Below are positions 60,004 through 64,000 of a stretch of DNA of 64,000 nucleotides, one piece after another; the first letter of the stretch is position 1, and each line of letters begins with the position of its first letter. The translations under genes were made by a program, and so were the position numbers. Source of the stretch: Chitinophaga eiseniae (GTDB lineage: Bacteria; Bacteroidota; Bacteroidia; Chitinophagales; Chitinophagaceae); assembly GCF_900167135.1 (NCBI RefSeq), contig NZ_FUWZ01000002.1, positions 1,948,651 through 2,012,650 of the forward strand, given 5' to 3'. The notes beneath the pieces are model-generated. The model saw only the letters and a list, made by a program, of their open reading frames with translations, had not been told where the DNA came from and did no database searches.

Positions 60004-62205
60004 ATGAGAAAAATTCTACTTCTGTTATTGCTGGCGGCTTCTCAAAGCAGCCTTGTGCACGCGCAAAACGGTCACTTACAGATACCTATCAGCAGGCAGG
60101 GATTCCATGACAACATTGACAAAGAACAGGCTGCAGCCGCAAAATTTGACGGTAAGGCGGATGATTTGGTGAAAGTGTCTGAAGATCAGACCATCAATCT
60201 CCAGGTCACCAACGCCCTGTTGAAAGAAGTGGACGACATGCAGGTTGAAATAGAACGGGACTCCGCGCTGGACCACCGTCTCAAAGTAAAATACCTGACA
60301 GGGCTTTATACGGTCGTAAAAGATTATAACCAGAAAAGGTCCCGCAGTAAAATAGAGCCGGAAGAAGCGCCTTCGATGATCACTGCCTACCGCAATATGA
60401 TGCGGGCAGATATCAAAGGGAAAAGCATCGAGCCTTATATCAAAAACCTTTCTTTCGACGCTTCCGAGCGTATTATTGAAATCTTCCATGATAACCCGGG
60501 TTACAAGGAAGCAAGGGGAGAGGTGTTCTCCAAATATGCTTTCAACAACCTGGAAACCGTGATGCCCAAGTTGCAGGGCTACCTGGATTATCCGGGTACA
60601 GACTCCATCGTGGCGGCGGTAGCCCGTAAATACCCTAACCAGGTGCTGACCTATGCTACTTCCTACACACCCATGGCCAACCTGATCAGAAAGAACCAGG
60701 ACCCGGTGGTGCAGCTGATCGTCCGTATCGGGCAATCCCCGCAGAGCACCAAGATCCTGCCTTTCATCGATCAGCTGATGGACGGGTCTATCACCGTGGA
60801 GAAACTGGAGAAAGTGGTGGACAACGACTACCAGTACTACAAACAGATGGTGAAATCCATGGTGGCGCTGCAGAAAATGAAAAGCGAAGGCCGCAATCCC
60901 TTTGGTATGAAGGCCATGATGGAAAACATGCTGGCCAAGTCACTGCTGTATATACGCGAGGTGAACGACCTGCACGAAGAATCGGCTGCTGTACGCTTCC
61001 GCATTGTGAAAGACTTTACGCCGGAAGAACTCTACTACCTGATCATCAACGGTCAGGAAGAACTGTATACTTCCAGCTATACCAACCATAACAACGCCGG
61101 TTTGTACGACCAGATGATGATCCGTATGAAACCGCCCCGCGGCGACAGCCTTCTGATGATGGTCAACTTCGATCGTTTCAAGAAATTCATCGCGATGGCC
61201 GCAGGTTTCAACACACTGGACCATTTCCTGAAATCCATGGCGCCGGAAAACGCCAACTACCTGATGCAGAAGTATGTACAGAACCTGGAGAAAACCGAAG
61301 ACCTGGAAGATGCGGTGGACGTGGCCAACTCATTCGGCAGTATCCGCGACGAGAAGCTGCTTAACTTCCTTCGCGCAGAAGTGAAGAAAAACCTGGTTTA
61401 CGTGAAAAAGCATAGTGACAGAAGAGGTACCGTGATCTATCAGTTGCTCACCAGCCTGTTTGAAAAAGAAGCTGCCAAAGGCGAAAACGATTCTTCCAAA
61501 GCGTCGGACATCGCTGCTGAACTGTCATTGCCGCCCATCAACTACGTAGGCTTTAATACGCTGCAAAGCGATAGCGGCCGCGTGTACCAGCAGGTGTTCT
61601 TCTATGGCGATAAAGACGGACAGGATTCTTACGCCAGCTTTATGGGCAACTTCCCCTCTTCGGACTGGAAGGCGGTGAAGAACAAATACTGGGTGACCAT
61701 CACTTCGCTGAAAGGAAAGCCCACCACTATCTACGCCAATCTGCCGATAGATGAGCCGGGCGATAAGGAAGCCATCCAACGGTTGTCTGAATACCTTGAT
61801 GAAAACGATATTCACCCCACGATCTTCATCCACCGCGGACACAGTTATCATATCAACACCACGCTGGACAATCTGCAAAGCTCTGCGAAGATTGTGGTAC
61901 TGGGCTCCTGTGGCGGTTATCATAACCTGGCTACCGTACTGGAGAAATCCCCGGAAGCGCATATCATTTCTTCCAAACAGGTAGGTACCCGTTTTGTGAA
62001 CGAGCCTATCATCCACAGCCTGGAAGATGTGGTACGTGCCGGTAAAAACGTAGACTGGGTGTTGATGTGGGCGCAGTTGGGCAGGAAATTTGCACCGGAC
62101 GCCCGTAACCGCGAGCTGTTCAGCGACTATGTGCCGCCGCATAAAAACCTCGGCGCCATCTTCATCAAGGCTTACCGCCAGATTATGAAAGATGAGAAAA
62201 AATAA
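60004..62205 (+). CDS. Exported protein with possible clan-CD-like His/Cys dyad, function unknown
   Basis: 733 residues from the ATG at 60004 (MRKILLLLLLAASQSSLVHAQ signal; an upstream in-frame GTG at 59986 is less likely). Residues ~50-500 are helical without a recognised domain. Near the end, IFIHRGHSYH (His610, His613) is followed 26 residues later by VVLGSCGGYH (Cys636). A hydrophobic strand before His-Gly/His and before Ser-Cys-Gly-Gly is the arrangement of clan-CD peptidases (caspase, gingipain, CHAT). Whether it is active is unknown. A nested hairpin follows one base after its stop. Confidence 0.75.
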   Translation: MRKILLLLLLAASQSSLVHAQNGHLQIPISRQGFHDNIDKEQAAAAKFDGKADDLVKVSEDQTINLQVTNALLKEVDDMQVEIERDSALDHRLKVKYLTGLYTVVKDYNQKRSRSKIEPEEAPSMITAYRNMMRADIKGKSIEPYIKNLSFDASERIIEIFHDNPGYKEARGEVFSKYAFNNLETVMPKLQGYLDYPGTDSIVAAVARKYPNQVLTYATSYTPMANLIRKNQDPVVQLIVRIGQSPQSTKILPFIDQLMDGSITVEKLEKVVDNDYQYYKQMVKSMVALQKMKSEGRNPFGMKAMMENMLAKSLLYIREVNDLHEESAAVRFRIVKDFTPEELYYLIINGQEELYTSSYTNHNNAGLYDQMMIRMKPPRGDSLLMMVNFDRFKKFIAMAAGFNTLDHFLKSMAPENANYLMQKYVQNLEKTEDLEDAVDVANSFGSIRDEKLLNFLRAEVKKNLVYVKKHSDRRGTVIYQLLTSLFEKEAAKGENDSSKASDIAAELSLPPINYVGFNTLQSDSGRVYQQVFFYGDKDGQDSYASFMGNFPSSDWKAVKNKYWVTITSLKGKPTTIYANLPIDEPGDKEAIQRLSEYLDENDIHPTIFIHRGHSYHINTTLDNLQSSAKIVVLGSCGGYHNLATVLEKSPEAHIISSKQVGTRFVNEPIIHSLEDVVRAGKNVDWVLMWAQLGRKFAPDARNRELFSDYVPPHKNLGAIFIKAYRQIMKDEKK

Positions 62206-62206
62206 T

Positions 62207-62357
62207 CACGCAAAGGCGCAAAGCAGCAAAGGGCGCAAAGAGTTTTAAGACTAAATAAGAAAGCAAAGGGGCGAAGATCAGTTTGATCTTCGCCCCTTTG
62301 CTTTCTCTGCTCGCTTATATAATCTTTGCGCCCTTTGCTGCTTTGTGTCTTTGCGTG
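62207..62357. repeat. Long nested hairpin element, copy B
   Basis: Outer arms 62207-62243 and ~62321-62357 are nearly complementary; the first 25 bases equal copy A at 37276. The inner stem 62258-62280 with 62284-62306 has 23 perfect pairs and a 3-base loop. The inner stem sequence differs from copy A while pairing is kept. Begins one base after the stop codon at 62203-62205. Confidence 0.87.
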
Positions 62358-62403
62358 AAATGTACTAGGTTTGTTATATAGTTTAGTCTAAACATCGTTC
62401 CTT

Positions 62404-64000
62404 TGGAAAATCTGGCCGTAAAGAAAGTATTTGATTTCAGTTTACTACGACGCATCTTCACATTTGCGGCGCCTTACAAGCGGGCATTGTACCTGTCTGT
62501 GGCGATGACCGTAATTTTCGCCGTTATTTCCCCGCTGAGGCCCTACCTGATCCAGGTTACTGTTGATAAATACATCGCCAACCAGCTCATGAAGATGCTG
62601 GTGACCGTAACGATTGTACAGATCGCTTTACTGGCGGTGGAAACCGTGGTCCGGTTTTACTTTTCGTACCTGACCAACTGGCTGGGACAGTCCGTCGTGA
62701 AAGACCTGCGGGTAACGGTATACAAGAAGATCGTACACCTGAACCTGGCGTTTTTTGATAAAACACCGATCGGGACGCTGACCACCCGTACCGTGAACGA
62801 CATTGAAGCGATCAATGATGTGTTTTCAGAAGGGATTATCTCTATCGTGTCTGACCTGCTGACCATTCTGGCGATACTGGTGGTGATGTTCATTGAAGAC
62901 TGGCGCCTGACGCTGGTGAGCCTGTCGCCTTTCCCGATATTGATTTTTGCGACTTATGTGTTTAAGGAAAGCGTGAACAAGTCCTTCTACCGGGTGCGGA
63001 ATGCGGTATCAGCGCTCAATGCCTTTGTACAGGAGCATCTGACCGGCATGGTGGTGGTGCAGGCGTTTACTTCCGAAAAACGGGAGTTTGCGCGTTTTAA
63101 GCATATCAACAAGGAGCACCGTAAGGCGAATATCGACGCCATTTTTGCGTATTCTGTGTTTTTCCCGGTGGTGGAAATCATCCTGGCGATTTCGCTGGGG
63201 CTGATGGTGTGGTGGGGTTCCAACAAGGTATTGAATTATGAAGTGACGCAAGGGGTGATGATCGCGTTCATTATGTACCTCAACATGCTGTTCCGTCCGC
63301 TGCGTATGCTGGCGGATAAGTTCAATACCCTTCAGATGGGGATGGTGGCCAGCGAGCGCGTGTTCAAGATACTGGACAACCAGGATTACATTCCGGACAG
63401 GGGCCATGAGAAAGGCAATAAGATGAAAGGCGCCATTACTTTTGACCATGTGCATTTTGCGTATGTGGATGACCGTTATGTGCTGAAGGATATTACTTTC
63501 CACGCTAACCCCGGGGATACCGTAGCGATTGTGGGGCACACCGGTTCCGGTAAGACAACCATTATCAGTATCCTGAACCGGCTGTACGAAATTCAGAAGG
63601 GCAGTATTAAGATCGACGGCATTGAGCTGCCGGCTTATTCGCTGGAGGCTTTACGTAGCAGGATAGGGGTGGTGTTGCAGGATGTTTTCCTGTTTTCCGG
63701 CTCTATCTACGATAATATTACCCTGCATAACAAAGCTATTACACGGGAGCAGGTAGAGGAGGCGTCGCGGCTGATCGGGATTCATGATTTCATTATGCAG
63801 TTGCCCGGGGGATATGACTACCAGGTGATGGAACGGGGCAGTACGCTGTCTTTGGGTCAGCGGCAGCTGATTTCCTTTGTGCGGGCGTTGTTGTACGATC
63901 CGGCCATTCTGGTCCTTGACGAAGCTACCTCTTCCGTAGATACCGAATCCGAGATGATGATCCAGCAGGCCATTGATAAACTGATAGCGGATAGGACCGC
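62404..64000 (+). CDS. ABC exporter, fused permease-ATPase (MsbA-like), 3' truncated by window
   Basis: The frame is open to the window end. A TTG at 62404 is the only plausible start after the in-frame stop at 62389. About 532 of an expected ~590 residues are visible: a six-helix membrane domain (starts KVFDFSLLRRIFTFAAPYKR) and an ATPase with Walker A VGHTGSGKTT, Q-loop VVLQDVFLFSGS, signature LSLGQRQLISFVRALL and Walker B ILVLDEATS. The type includes lipid A flippases and multidrug exporters; it could form homodimers or pair with another half-transporter. Confidence 0.92.

Noticed and set aside
1..64000. Search for a defence island, prophage, integrative element or insertion sequence
   Set aside because: No integrase, transposase, toxin-antitoxin, restriction or phage structural gene was recognised; WYL regulator and VWA protein alone are not enough to claim a defence system.

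Overview
The window looks like a chromosomal segment of a Bacteroidota bacterium, most likely in or near Chitinophagaceae. This rests on three things: a type IX secretion pair (porU end, porV) with a separate PorP/SprF protein; families largely confined to this phylum (DUF4292, DUF4293, malic enzyme fused to phosphotransacetylase, MlaE/MlaF-like pair, BshA); and many Bacteroidota-type -7 boxes (TAnnTTTG) close to start codons. No rRNA, tRNA, CRISPR array, insertion sequence, phage or plasmid gene was recognised. Genes are densely packed and mostly housekeeping or envelope functions.

Layout. 1-2.7 kb: end of porU and porV. 2.8-9.4 kb: plus-strand run ispF, dut, TPR lipoprotein, DUF4292 lipoprotein and two tandem EnvC-like murein hydrolase activators. 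9.4-16.2 kb: bshA, an M28 peptidase, a small membrane protein, an RsmI-like methylase with an EI24 membrane protein, a PorP/SprF protein and upp. 16.3-25.1 kb: VWA surface protein, anmK, adenine deaminase, LolA-like protein, a WYL regulator divergent from an unknown gene, a 723-bp hairpin-rich intergenic region, and a peroxiredoxin. 25.5-29.0 kb: minus-strand RNA-modification operon rlmN, rluB-like (repeat-rich basic N-terminus), rluA-like. 29.3-41.1 kb: thiolase, ECF sigma factor, uvrA, DUF4293, maeB, an unknown protein with kinase-like motifs, MlaE/MlaF-like ABC pair, sucD. 41.3-50.4 kb: very large alpha-2-macroglobulin, FAD oxidoreductase, aspS. 50.6-55.4 kb: exported glucosaminidase, two SGNH hydrolases and an MBOAT acyltransferase, a probable cell-surface O-acylation operon. 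55.4-64 kb: AraC-type regulator, phosphate-selective-type porin, PhoR/PhoB-like two-component pair, an exported protein with a possible His/Cys dyad, and a truncated ABC exporter.

The envelope theme is strong: secretion (PorU/V, PorP), peptidoglycan remodelling and recycling (EnvC pair, AnmK, glucosaminidase, possible O-acylation), lipid traffic (MlaE/F), outer-membrane uptake (porin) and protease defence (alpha-2-macroglobulin).

Best candidates for something undescribed: the structured intergenic element at 23946-24043 (a predicted four-way junction with wobble pairs that favour the plus strand) inside the 723-bp region; a two-copy family of ~150-160-bp nested hairpins that start one base after a stop codon (37276-37435 and 62207-62357); the exported clan-CD-like protein at 60004-62205; and the MBOAT/SGNH operon. 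All were judged by eye, without database searches or folding software.
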